From contig NZ_CANMFC010000004.1 of the NCBI RefSeq assembly GCF_947497025.1, positions 248,001 through 312,000 on the forward strand: a DNA stretch of 64,000 bases. Reading direction: 5' to 3'. The position numbers were made by a program, and so were the translations under genes. The first letter of the stretch is position 1, and every line of letters starts with the position of its first letter. This DNA comes from an uncultured Kushneria sp. GTDB lineage: Bacteria > Pseudomonadota > Gammaproteobacteria > Pseudomonadales > Halomonadaceae. Shown one piece after another: positions 17,454-24,642 of the stretch. The notes beneath the pieces were generated by a model. The model was not told where the DNA came from. It saw only the letters and a program-made list of their open reading frames with translations, and made no database searches.

Positions 17454-17512
17454 GTGGGTGGCTCCTCGAGAGAATGGAGCCATCCCACCGGGAAATGGCC
17501 CCGGGTGGGAGA
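17454..17512 (-). promoter_or_regulatory. Structured mRNA leader 2 (two-hairpin family)
   Basis: Hairpin I is TCCCACCCGGG...CCCGGTGGGA. Hairpin II pairs TGGCTCC with GGAGCCA across a 10-nt loop and encloses the Shine-Dalgarno GGAG of the 17453 start. Confidence 0.65.
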
Positions 17513-17523
17513 AGAAACGTTAA
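17513..17523 (-). promoter_or_regulatory. Conserved ICE upstream motif, copy 3 (TTAACGTTTCT)
   Basis: The motif lies 60 nt before start codon 17453; leader hairpin I begins immediately after it. Confidence 0.55.
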
Positions 17524-17528
17524 GTCAG

Positions 17529-18113
17529 TCAGGCAGCGTTACAGTCGTGACTGGCCTGTGGTGGATCGATCACAACGCGATCCCAGCGATAACGCCACAT
17601 TCGCCCAGTCGCGTCACGGCCTATGAAGAATGTCGAAGTGTGAGCACGTACAAAGTCGATCGTGATAACAACATCACCCTCACGACTGCTTCCCAGATGA
17701 TAGCGAAGCCGGTCACCCGGTCGAGATTGACTAGCCAGGCGGCGACGACGAGCTTTCGCCTTCCTCAACGTCCGACAAGCCTCTCGCCAGGCGACGGCCT
17801 CAGGACACTGAACATCCGATTGCTTGAGTAATCGCTCTGGACAGTCCTTCACATAAGGCCCCATCGACTCATCCATATCCTTGTACCCCCAGGCGCGATC
17901 ACCTGAGCAGCCCGAGGCCGGCGTCGGCCCCTGCAGCAAGAACACAGCGATGAATCGATAGTCGTCTACTCGATTGTGAAATACGACGTAGAGCACATTG
18001 CCTCGTCGCGAATGATCAAGGATCTCGCATCGACTCGGTTCATGCTGATGCTCCAGCAGCCAGTCGATCAGTTCATCACGAGTCTCGGTTTCAAAGGGGA
18101 AGGTGTAACCCAT
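17529..18113 (-). CDS. Hypothetical ICE protein
   Basis: A 194-residue soluble protein of unknown family. The N-terminal part (MGYTFPFETETRDELIDWLLEHQ, then GNVLYVVFHNR) resembles small DNA- or RNA-associated phage and plasmid proteins of no known function; a very basic patch (RKAKARRRRLASQ) follows near residue 120. A C-terminal YHLGSSREGDVVITIDFVRA segment looks like a small beta-barrel. The gene has its own structured leader that can pair with its Shine-Dalgarno GGAGA. Confidence 0.7.
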   Translation of the reverse strand: MGYTFPFETETRDELIDWLLEHQHEPSRCEILDHSRRGNVLYVVFHNRVDDYRFIAVFLLQGPTPASGCSGDRAWGYKDMDESMGPYVKDCPERLLKQSDVQCPEAVAWREACRTLRKAKARRRRLASQSRPGDRLRYHLGSSREGDVVITIDFVRAHTSTFFIGRDATGRMWRYRWDRVVIDPPQASHDCNAA

Positions 18114-18172
18114 GGGGAAATCTCCAATAAAACGGGAGAGCCCCCCATATCGGGAGAACTCTCCCGTAGGGA
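18114..18172 (-). promoter_or_regulatory. Structured mRNA leader 3 with alternative pairings
   Basis: On the minus strand ACGGGAGAG can pair with a distal CTCTCCCGT (9 bp) or CGGGAG can pair locally with CTCCCG. When the local hairpin forms, the distal CTCTCC is free to pair with the Shine-Dalgarno GGAGA. This mutually exclusive layout is what an attenuator or riboswitch would show. A degenerate upstream motif (GGAAAC then AAAAA on the plus strand) lies 58 nt from the start. Confidence 0.55.
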
Positions 18173-18179
18173 AACAAAA

Positions 18180-18201
18180 ACAGCCTCCCGAAGGAGGCTG
18201 T
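18180..18201 (-). terminator. Rho-independent terminator after the small membrane-protein trio
   Basis: A perfect 9-bp stem (ACAGCCTCC/GGAGGCTGT) with a CGAA loop is followed on the minus strand by TTTTTGTTT. It closes the 18227-18724 unit. Confidence 0.88.
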
Positions 18202-18226
18202 CATGACGTGTAAGAATCTGTCTGAA

Positions 18227-18352
18227 TCAGCGTTTTCGTTTTCGTCGCGCTTCCAACTTGCGATGCACGTAGTAGGCATAACCGCCGGCAATCGTCATCG
18301 CAACGGTCAGAACGACAAAAATCGTGCCAAGCAGCAGAGTCGCAGAATCCAT
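18227..18352 (-). CDS. Small membrane protein, 41 residues (not in ORF track)
   Basis: ATG 18352 opens MDSATLLLGTIFVVLTVAMTIAGGYAYYVHRKLEARRKRKR, that is, one hydrophobic helix followed by a basic tail of the positive-inside type. It is the third of three consecutive tiny membrane-protein ORFs that share one leader and one terminator. No family is recognised. Candidates are a toxin-like or membrane-regulating micropeptide, but this is speculation. Confidence 0.6.
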   Translation of the reverse strand: MDSATLLLGTIFVVLTVAMTIAGGYAYYVHRKLEARRKRKR

Positions 18353-18368
18353 CAGGCATCAGCTCGCA

Positions 18369-18497
18369 TCAGTGATGCCGATGCTTCTGGCGTTTTTGCA
18401 AATCCTTGAGTACCAGCCAGGCGTAGCCCAGACCACCGATCGAGAGAATCAGGAACGGAGCCATTACGGCTGCAAACCGCAGGAATTCATCGTTCAT
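18369..18497 (-). CDS. Small membrane protein, 42 residues (not in ORF track)
   Basis: ATG 18497 overlaps the stop of the 76-residue gene as ATGA, a strong sign of coupled translation. The product has one membrane helix (AAVMAPFLILSIGGLGYAWLV) and a basic, histidine-rich end (KDLQKRQKHRHH). The start codon overlap and membrane-protein composition support a real gene, though it is too short for homology by eye. Confidence 0.62.
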   Translation of the reverse strand: MNDEFLRFAAVMAPFLILSIGGLGYAWLVLKDLQKRQKHRHH

Positions 18498-18724
18498 TGG
18501 CCATCAGCCTCCTTGGCTGCGTCAATGGTTTGATTGATTCTAACCCTCAATACGACAGCGACCAATACCACGACAGTGGCAATACCCCCACCCAACACCG
18601 CATAGGCGAGTTGAATCTGGTGGGCAATGACACCGCCAAGTATGCAGGCCGCTACGATGGTTGAGGCGATGCGCTCGATTGCCTCAGCGATGGCAAGGCC
18701 TAGCGCGTGGTTTTTCTGCTTCAT
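18494..18724 (-). CDS. Small membrane protein, 76 residues
   Basis: The product has two hydrophobic helices (STIVAACILGGVIAHQIQLAYAV and GGGIATVVVLVAVVLRV) with short charged ends. A Shine-Dalgarno GGAG lies 9 bases before ATG 18724, and can pair within the leader (GTATCTC/GAGATAC). It heads the trio of tiny membrane proteins. Function unknown. Confidence 0.65.
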   Translation of the reverse strand: MKQKNHALGLAIAEAIERIASTIVAACILGGVIAHQIQLAYAVLGGGIATVVVLVAVVLRVRINQTIDAAKEADGQ

Positions 18725-18791
18725 AGGCGTATCTCCAGAATATCGCGCCGAGATACACCGCCCGATCGGGGAGTGAATCCCCGGGCGGGTG
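18725..18791 (-). promoter_or_regulatory. Structured mRNA leader 4 (two-hairpin family)
   Basis: Hairpin I is CACC-CGCCCG-GGGGA...TCCCC-GAT-CGGGCG-GTG. Hairpin II pairs GTATCTC with GAGATAC over the Shine-Dalgarno of the 18724 start. A degenerate copy of the upstream motif (GGAATGAAAA on the plus strand, 18791-18800) lies 67 nt from the start. Confidence 0.65.
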
Positions 18792-18800
18792 GAATGAAAA

Positions 18801-18827
18801 CCGTCACTGACGGGAAGCGAGCTTCCC
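18801..18827 (-). terminator. Probable terminator after the DUF3577 gene
   Basis: Two adjacent hairpins (CGGGAAGC/GCTTCCCG, then CCGTC/GACGG) lie just past the stop at 18844 on the minus strand, followed by TTTTC. Confidence 0.65.
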
Positions 18828-18843
18828 GGTAAGTGAGGTGGAA

Positions 18844-19380
18844 TCAGATGACCGCTTCGGCGGCGCCGACCGATCCGCTGACAACGGGTTGGGCAGGCGC
18901 ATCGGTTCCCTGCGACGCTGTTTCGCCAGCCTGGGCACTGGTGGGGGTCGACGCGGTTTCGTCACGCCGTGGCGCTTCATAAACCTTGTCGCCGTCCACT
19001 TTGGCCCAATTGACGAACAGTAGACGCGCCTTGAGGCTCACGGCTGTTTCACCAGCGCGATCGCCCTTGGTCCGCGTGAACAGATCGGGATAGAGATCGC
19101 CGAGTTTGAAACCGATCAGGATCTTGGGCTCGTTAGTCCCTTTCTCCTTGCGATCGGCCACGGTTGCGGCGAATTTTTTGACCAGTTTCTCCGCTTCGGC
19201 CCCACTGACGCGGCAGTCGAAACGGCGATACTCGACATCATTGGCAGGGCCATTCAACGCGGATATGTCGCAAGCCCAGAAGGCATCGCCACGCTTGGGC
19301 GTGATCTTGCGGATCCGATTGACGTAGCCAACGCCGGTGATATGGAGATCGAAGAACTGGTTATCGGTCGAGTTAGACAT
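18844..19380 (-). CDS. DUF3577 / STY4534-family ICE replication-associated protein
   Basis: ATG 19380 (MSNSTDNQFFDLHITGVGYVNRI) is chosen because AAGGAG lies 8 bases upstream and the family begins here; the track ORF extends into the leader. The 178-residue product has FDLHITGVGYVNRIRKITPKRGDAFWACDISALNG, characteristic of DUF3577, and a low-complexity Ser/Ala/Thr tail. The family is annotated in ICEs as STY4534-type replication protein; it resembles an OB-fold single-strand-binding protein. Its biochemical role is not established. Confidence 0.85.
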   Translation of the reverse strand: MSNSTDNQFFDLHITGVGYVNRIRKITPKRGDAFWACDISALNGPANDVEYRRFDCRVSGAEAEKLVKKFAATVADRKEKGTNEPKILIGFKLGDLYPDLFTRTKGDRAGETAVSLKARLLFVNWAKVDGDKVYEAPRRDETASTPTSAQAGETASQGTDAPAQPVVSGSVGAAEAVI

Positions 19381-19461
19381 GGTGTTGCTCCTTGGATCGA
19401 GGTACGGGAATCCAGAAGACACACCATCCCCATCGGGGAAAGTGTTCCCCCGGATGGGTGG
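19381..19461 (-). promoter_or_regulatory. Structured mRNA leader 5 (two-hairpin family)
   Basis: Hairpin I is CACC-CATCC-GGGGGAA-CACT-TTCCCC-GATG-GGGATG-GTG. The following sequence CTTCTGGAT can pair with ATCCAAG, covering most of the Shine-Dalgarno AAGGAG of the DUF3577 gene, and GGTGT can pair with ACACC just before the ATG. Confidence 0.62.
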
Positions 19462-20169
19462 TTCGGCGCGAGGCCGAGTATTCGGAAGTGGCATCCAGCT
19501 CAGATGAGCGCCGTCTCTCGGGATGCGTTAACGGCTTCGGGAATTGCCCGAAGGCAAAAGGCGTCACTGATGACCGTCAGTGACCAGCGGCTTACATCGA
19601 CAGGATTACGCCACTTCTACCCGGCGTCAACCCCAAATCTCGATCGTCAATCGCAAGCCGGGGCAGCGAATTCTCGCCGCCTCGCCTTGGGATTGAGGAC
19701 CAGCACTGCGCGTCCAGTCGGCTACCGATACCGGTTTGGGTAGCAAGTATGAATCAGCCATTATGCCGGCCATCGGCCATGCCCCTCGTAGTCATGGTGA
19801 CGATTGCCGCTGCATCCGGTCCCGAATCATGGCGATGGACCGATACGGTTGTGCGCGGATCCCCGCACAAAGGGAGCCCAGGGGTCAGGCGGTGGGCGCC
19901 GCCACGGTAAAGACAAGTTCAACCGGCCAGCGAGGCACCTGTGACGAGATGCCTGGCTGGCCGGTCGAAATGGGCTTGAAGAAATGGTCGACGACCGGTC
20001 GACCTGAAACATAGGGAACCTGGAACCCGCATACACGCCAATGTAGTGCAAGCGGAGCCTGCGAGGGGGTGCGCTCTTTCGCCAGGTGATAGCGCTTTGG
20101 GTTCGGACCCAAGGAGAGTCCAAAGGGACCAACTGATGACCGTCAGTTGGCAACGGGGTGCAAGAGCAA
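19462..20169. other. Gene-free, inverted-repeat-rich ICE region (possible oriT or origin)
   Basis: No ORF here has supportive composition or a ribosome binding site. The stretch contains at least five strong inverted repeats: 19563-19584 and 20129-20150 (identical core ACTGATGACCGTCAGT with different but complementary 3-bp flanks), 19923-19964 (14 of 15 bp stem), 19986-20004 (GGTCGAC/GTCGACC) and 20097-20112 (TTGGGT/ACCCAA). Such density is usual for transfer or single-strand replication origins. The assignment is inference. A weak relative of the upstream motif lies at 19518-19529. Confidence 0.5.
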
Positions 20170-21030
20170 TTATCGAGGAGTGTCAGCGATCTGGCAAGGA
20201 GCAACGGCTGCCTCCGTGCGCGCCCTGAACCAGCAGCCCCACTCTCGAGTGCGTGGATACCCCAGTCGATCAAGATGCGGAGGTATCGCTCCCCGGGCGC
20301 TGCGATCGGTGCCGTAATGATGGCCACCCTTCTCGTTCAGGTAGTCGATGATCTGCTCGATATGGCGCTCCTTGTCCGGCTCCGATGACAGAAATTCGTC
20401 CACCATGGCCATGGTCCGTTTGAACGGCGTCATGTACTCGGTCTCTCCCCCTTTCGCTCCCGGCTGAGCGATACGCATGTCGGGATTGAGCTGGTCGATC
20501 AACCGATGTGCCGATCGGCGCGCGCCCGGTTGAATGCGTGGCGCGATACGCCGAGTGATGCTGTAGCGCTGCGGGGAAATCTCGACCTCTCCACCGTAGC
20601 GGATTTCCACGGCGGGCTGCTTCTCGATCGACATGAGCCCGATATCGAACTGTCGCAGCAGCCACCACAGCAGATTGTTGGACCGATATTGAGGCCGTTT
20701 GCAGGCGACCCAGATCAGATGAGGCATGCCCGCCTGCTCCGGCCGCGAGTGTGTTCGCCACCGGCTAGCCTGTTCGATCACACCCAGCGTCAACGTGCGC
20801 TTGCACTCGAAGACCTGGCAGATTCCCCGGCGCGTCGCGATGAGATCGGGGCGGCCCGCGAAGGTCTCCAGTACCACCTCGGGATAGGTCTCCCAGGATT
20901 GAGCGCGCAGCCGTTGATCGACTACCCACGCGATTTCCGTCTCGGTCATTTCCTTATCGAAGGCACCCGGCTCCTCGCCAGTTCCGGCAAGATACTCGGT
21001 GCAGTTGGACTCCCACTCATCGTGATGCAT
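20170..21030 (-). CDS. Putative PD-(D/E)XK nuclease linked to TopB
   Basis: ATG 21030 (MHHDEWESN) overlaps the topB stop as TGATG; the longer ORF in the track reads through topB. The 286-residue product has EIAWVVDQRLRAQSW, then RPDLIATRRGICQVFECKRTLTLGVIEQASRW around residues 50-100. The D...(10-12)...ExK spacing (PDLIA, FECK) with a following Q is the PD-(D/E)XK nuclease pattern. Its C-terminal part could be a DNA-binding region. I infer a DNA-processing nuclease that works with topoisomerase III; I do not know a named family. Confidence 0.65.
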   Translation of the reverse strand: MHHDEWESNCTEYLAGTGEEPGAFDKEMTETEIAWVVDQRLRAQSWETYPEVVLETFAGRPDLIATRRGICQVFECKRTLTLGVIEQASRWRTHSRPEQAGMPHLIWVACKRPQYRSNNLLWWLLRQFDIGLMSIEKQPAVEIRYGGEVEISPQRYSITRRIAPRIQPGARRSAHRLIDQLNPDMRIAQPGAKGGETEYMTPFKRTMAMVDEFLSSEPDKERHIEQIIDYLNEKGGHHYGTDRSARGAIPPHLDRLGYPRTREWGCWFRARTEAAVAPCQIADTPR

Positions 21031-22949
21031 CACCCCTGTCCTCCCTGAGCTGTCCTGGGCTTCGATTTGCGGCGTGGCTTCGCCCTCGGTGCTTCGGGGA
21101 GATTCAGCTGGGGACGCTGAAGCGCGATACCGATGAGCTTGTCGAGCAATGTGCTTTGACGCTCCATGAAATCCTCCAGCGTCATCGCCCCCTCGGCGAC
21201 CTGATCCAGCGCCTGCTCCCACAGGGCTGTCATCCCCGGGTTGCTGATCTGAGGTGGCAATGCCGCGATGAGACCCTGGCCAACCGGTGTCGAGACGATC
21301 GTGCGCCCTTTTTTCCGGATGAAGCCTCGCCTGAGCAGCGTCTCGATGATGCCGGCGCGTGTCGCCTCGGTACCGATGCCGGCACTCTCGCGCAGTCGCG
21401 CTCGTAGCCGCTCATCTGTAACGAACCGGGCCGCGTTCTTCATCGCCGAGATCAGCGCACCCTCGGTAAAGGGCTTCGGCGGTTGGGTCTGACGATCCCT
21501 CACCAGTAGATTCCGTACCGAACAGCTCTCCCCCTGACGGAGAGGCGGGAGCGCCTGCGCGCCGGAACCTTCTTGCTCCTCGTCGTCACCGTCCTGCCCT
21601 TTGCCCTTCCCTCGGGGGAAGAGCACCTTCCAACCCTCGACCTGTACCTGTCGGCCCGAGGCCACGAACGTCTCGCCGGCGAGATTTAGCCTGGCATCGG
21701 TCTGGTCAAACTCGTGGGCCGGCAGGAACTGCGCCAGGTAGTGGCGACGGATGAGATCGTAAACCCGGAACTCCTCGTCGCTCATCCGATCGATACGGCA
21801 AGGCGCCGTGGTGGGAATGATGCCGTGGTGAGCTGTGATCTTGCTGTCGTTCCAGACGCGGCTCTTGAGCGTCTGGTCAAGTCGACCGATCACCGGGGAG
21901 AGCTTCTCATCCGAATGCAGGAGCGCCGTCACGACGGCCCCGACCTCGGACAGCATCGATGTCGGCAGATAACGGCAATCGGTACGCGGGTAGCTCGTGG
22001 CTTTGTGGGTTTCGTAGAGGGACTGGGCGATGTCGAGAACCTGCTGGGCACCGAAGCCGTATCGCTTCGAGCACTCCTGCTGCAGCGTGCCGAGATCCAT
22101 CACCAGCGGCGCCGACTCTTTTTTCCGTGACGTCTCGATGGCCGCGACAGTCGCCGCCGCGCCCTGGCATCGGGATGCGACCGCTCGCGCCGCTTCAGAA
22201 TTGACGCATCGCCCCTCCTCGTCGAGCCAGTCAGCGTTGGCCGGCAGCCACTTTGCCTGAAACGAACCGCCCTCCGCCTGCAGGTTTGCCACCACCTCCC
22301 AGAACGGTTTGGGGACGAAGTTCGCGATCTCCTGGTCACGTCGGACGACAAGCGCCAGCGTGGGCGTTTGCACCCGGCCGACTGACAGGACGCCCTGATG
22401 ACCCTGCTGCTGAGCCAGCACCGAGAACGCGCGGGTCAGATTCATCCCAACCAGCCAGTCCGCCCGGGAACGGCCCAGTCCCGCCTGGTACAGCGGATAC
22501 GTCGACTCTCCCGGACGGATGTTGGCCAGCGCCTTGCGAATGGATGCCTGGTCGAGCGCAGACAGCCAGAGGCGAGAAACGCGACCCTGATAGCGGCAGG
22601 CGTCGAGGATCTCGCGACCGATAGTCTCGCCTTCTCGATCGGCATCGGTGGCCACCACTACCTCGCTGCACTGCTTCAGCAGCCCCTGGATCACCTTGAA
22701 CTGCTTACTGGCATCCTTGCGCACCGTGTTTTTCCACTGCGCTGGACGGATCGGTAATGACTCCAGCGACCAGCGCTTCAGCTCGGGATCGTAGGCTTCA
22801 GGAGGGGCTTGCTCGAGGAGATGGCCGAAGGCCCAGGTCACGACGACTCCATCGCCCTGGAGACAACCATCGGCTTTACGGGTCGCCCCCAGAACCGCGC
22901 CAATATCACGCGCCTGAGAGGGTTTTTCGCAGAGAAACAAACGGGACAT
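21030..22949 (-). CDS. topB: DNA topoisomerase III of ICE
   Basis: ATG 22949 (MSRLFLCEKPSQARDI) is the natural start; the track ORF adds five residues. The 639-residue protein has the TOPRIM domain (VVVATDADREGETIGREIL, ~residue 100) and the type IA active-site segment SYPRTDCRYLP with the catalytic Tyr near residue 320. ICE-borne TopB is a marker of PFGI-1 elements and probably decatenates or unwinds transfer and replication intermediates. A Lys-rich tail replaces any zinc fingers. The TTAACATTCCC motif lies 64 nt upstream. Confidence 0.95.
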   Translation of the reverse strand: MSRLFLCEKPSQARDIGAVLGATRKADGCLQGDGVVVTWAFGHLLEQAPPEAYDPELKRWSLESLPIRPAQWKNTVRKDASKQFKVIQGLLKQCSEVVVATDADREGETIGREILDACRYQGRVSRLWLSALDQASIRKALANIRPGESTYPLYQAGLGRSRADWLVGMNLTRAFSVLAQQQGHQGVLSVGRVQTPTLALVVRRDQEIANFVPKPFWEVVANLQAEGGSFQAKWLPANADWLDEEGRCVNSEAARAVASRCQGAAATVAAIETSRKKESAPLVMDLGTLQQECSKRYGFGAQQVLDIAQSLYETHKATSYPRTDCRYLPTSMLSEVGAVVTALLHSDEKLSPVIGRLDQTLKSRVWNDSKITAHHGIIPTTAPCRIDRMSDEEFRVYDLIRRHYLAQFLPAHEFDQTDARLNLAGETFVASGRQVQVEGWKVLFPRGKGKGQDGDDEEQEGSGAQALPPLRQGESCSVRNLLVRDRQTQPPKPFTEGALISAMKNAARFVTDERLRARLRESAGIGTEATRAGIIETLLRRGFIRKKGRTIVSTPVGQGLIAALPPQISNPGMTALWEQALDQVAEGAMTLEDFMERQSTLLDKLIGIALQRPQLNLPEAPRAKPRRKSKPRTAQGGQG

Positions 22950-23012
22950 GACACCGGGCCTCACAGAATGGGTATGGCCTCAGCGTGACGGGCTGGATCA
23001 GGGGATTCAGCG

Positions 23013-23023
23013 GGGAATGTTAA
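23013..23023 (-). promoter_or_regulatory. Conserved ICE upstream motif, copy 4 (TTAACATTCCC)
   Basis: The motif lies 64 nt before the topB start and overlaps the stop codon of the upstream gene. Confidence 0.5.
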
Positions 23024-23439
23024 TCGAGCTGGAGCAGGTAATGGGCGTCGTCGATGATCCAGGCTTCCGCATTGCTGTGGGCAGCGCCGCGTGTGTTGTC
23101 CTCGGCTACGCAGGCGATCTCGGGGTGTCGTGTCAGCGCCAGAGCCAATCGCCGAGCCAGCGATCCACTGAATGGAATGTCAGCATCAAGCCAGAACCAC
23201 TGCGCCGACGAAACGTTGTCGATGGTGATCACCTCACCATTGAGCCAGCGCATCGGGATCAGGTAATGCCCCTGACCGGGCTTGAGAATCGTCGGCTTGA
23301 GCAACATGCCATCGGGAGCAAAACGGCAATCGACCGCGTGATCGATGACAGCCTGAATGTCCGATTCGATCCGCGGGCGACGCCCCGGCAGGGGGCGAAT
23401 GAAAAACCGCTGATAAACCGCTGCCTCAGTCTCTTTCAC
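23020..23439 (-). CDS. Hypothetical ICE protein
   Basis: A 139-residue soluble protein that I do not recognise. It has an N-terminal basic segment (FIRPLPGRRPRIESD) and a C-terminal beta-rich half. It overlaps the preceding small gene by 14 bases and belongs to the ssb-led unit. No catalytic motif is seen. Confidence 0.65.
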   Translation of the reverse strand: MKETEAAVYQRFFIRPLPGRRPRIESDIQAVIDHAVDCRFAPDGMLLKPTILKPGQGHYLIPMRWLNGEVITIDNVSSAQWFWLDADIPFSGSLARRLALALTRHPEIACVAEDNTRGAAHSNAEAWIIDDAHYLLQLD

Positions 23440-23632
23440 CCTTGAGTATCCCTAGGTCGATCCACTCGACGACCGTTTCGTCGCTGATTCCATACTCTCG
23501 CATCAACGCCTTGAGCTGAAGACGACACTCGACGACCCGGCCGGTCTCTTGCGTGTCGTCGAGTTCCCGCAGCATGTTGCCGAGCTGCTCGTCCAGACTC
23601 CAACCATCCTTGATGGTGAAGAAGTTGGGCAT
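23426..23632 (-). CDS. Small hypothetical ICE protein
   Basis: A 68-residue, acidic, helical protein (WSLDEQLGNMLRELDDTQETGRVVECRLQLKALMREYGISDETVVEWIDLG). The middle part has helix-turn-helix-like spacing, but this is not enough to call DNA binding. It is within the ssb-led minus-strand unit, overlapping the next gene. Confidence 0.6.
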   Translation of the reverse strand: MPNFFTIKDGWSLDEQLGNMLRELDDTQETGRVVECRLQLKALMREYGISDETVVEWIDLGILKGERD

Positions 23633-23638
23633 GAGCGA

Positions 23639-24211
23639 TCAGTCCAGCGCAGCGTTCAGGCGCTGTGTCAGCGCAGACTCCATGGCATCCCCGTCATACA
23701 GGGTTCGCTTGTCAGCAGGTGCCCAGCTGTAGTGGATGCGCGAGCCCGAGCCGCTCTTCTCGATCTGAACCCGCTGCAGAATCGAATATCGTGTTCCACC
23801 AAGGGTCTGCCGACCGTAATCGCCGAGATTGTAATAGGCCCCCGGTGTGCGGTCGTGCTTCCAGGCCACATCGCCCATCTGCATTTTGGCCGTCGTGCTC
23901 TCCGGGCTCTCGAAGTCGTTAGGCGAGCGGAATCCCATCGCCGACTTGATCCGAGCATAAGCGGTATCGACATCGACGCGGGAATCGATATCGACGGAAC
24001 CACTTTGACTGCCGAGGCTCTTGGCGTCGACCGTCTGTCCCTCGGCATTGGTCGCCACCTTCTGCGGCGTCTCGCTGGGATCGTAGTTCAGCGGTTCCCC
24101 CGTGACCGGGTTATCGAAGCAAGTGACGCATACCCCGTTCGAATAATAGTGATCCTGTGCCGCACAGCCGGACAAGGCCACCATCCCAGCCAACATCATC
24201 CATCGTTTCAT
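23639..24211 (-). CDS. ICE lipoprotein, unassigned
   Basis: The start is taken at ATG 24211 (MKRWMMLAGMVALSGCAA), which gives a lipobox LSGC; the track ORF adds five residues. The mature 170 residues include two Cys in CVTCFDNP and a C-terminal domain (RYSILQRVQIEKSGSGSRIHYSWAPADKR) that looks like a small beta sheet. Its place in a replication-type operon is odd. Function unknown. Confidence 0.68.
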   Translation of the reverse strand: MKRWMMLAGMVALSGCAAQDHYYSNGVCVTCFDNPVTGEPLNYDPSETPQKVATNAEGQTVDAKSLGSQSGSVDIDSRVDVDTAYARIKSAMGFRSPNDFESPESTTAKMQMGDVAWKHDRTPGAYYNLGDYGRQTLGGTRYSILQRVQIEKSGSGSRIHYSWAPADKRTLYDGDAMESALTQRLNAALD

Positions 24212-24240
24212 ACTCACCTCTGCCATTAGGCGCTTCGTCG

Positions 24241-24642
24241 TTAATTGGATTCGCCGGCCGCTTTTCGTTGCTGCTGCAGCTTTTTCTGAATCAATTCTTC
24301 GGATCGCTTGCTCTCACAGTCATCTCGAATGTCGGCAAGTTCGTCTCTGGTCACCGGTCGTTCCGCTTGACTCAAATGACGTCTCAGAGACGTCGCGACA
24401 CAAGGGGTGCTGTTCAAACTCTCTTTCACTTCCGAATCAGACAATGGCTGTTCCAGGTGGACCTCCCAGGCCAACAATGCGCCACCAGCAATAAAGACCC
24501 CACCCATCAAAAGCGCTTTACTAAACGTCGCTTTCACAGAGGCGAGATTTTTCTTATCACCTCTCGAAACCCACAGGTCGTATCCTGCGACAGCGATAAA
24601 CAACAGCCCTACGACTACTAAACCGACAGCCGCGTAAATCAC
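24241..24642 (-). CDS. Hypothetical ICE membrane protein
   Basis: A 133-residue protein with two N-terminal membrane helices (AAVGLVVVGLLFIAVAGYDLW and ALLMGGVFIAGGALLAW) and a charged, helical C-terminal part rich in Lys, Glu and Gln. It overlaps ssb by ATGA, so it is co-translated with it. No family is recognised. Confidence 0.68.
   Translation of the reverse strand: MIYAAVGLVVVGLLFIAVAGYDLWVSRGDKKNLASVKATFSKALLMGGVFIAGGALLAWEVHLEQPLSDSEVKESLNSTPCVATSLRRHLSQAERPVTRDELADIRDDCESKRSEELIQKKLQQQRKAAGESN

Noticed and set aside
19563-20150. CTGATGA cores as hammerhead ribozymes
   Set aside because: The core is part of the hairpin stem and loop and is not followed by GAAA and a third stem.
19827-20327. 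166-residue minus-strand ORF in the hairpin region
   Set aside because: It overlaps the end of the nuclease gene in another frame, crosses strong inverted repeats, and has no ribosome site or family motif.
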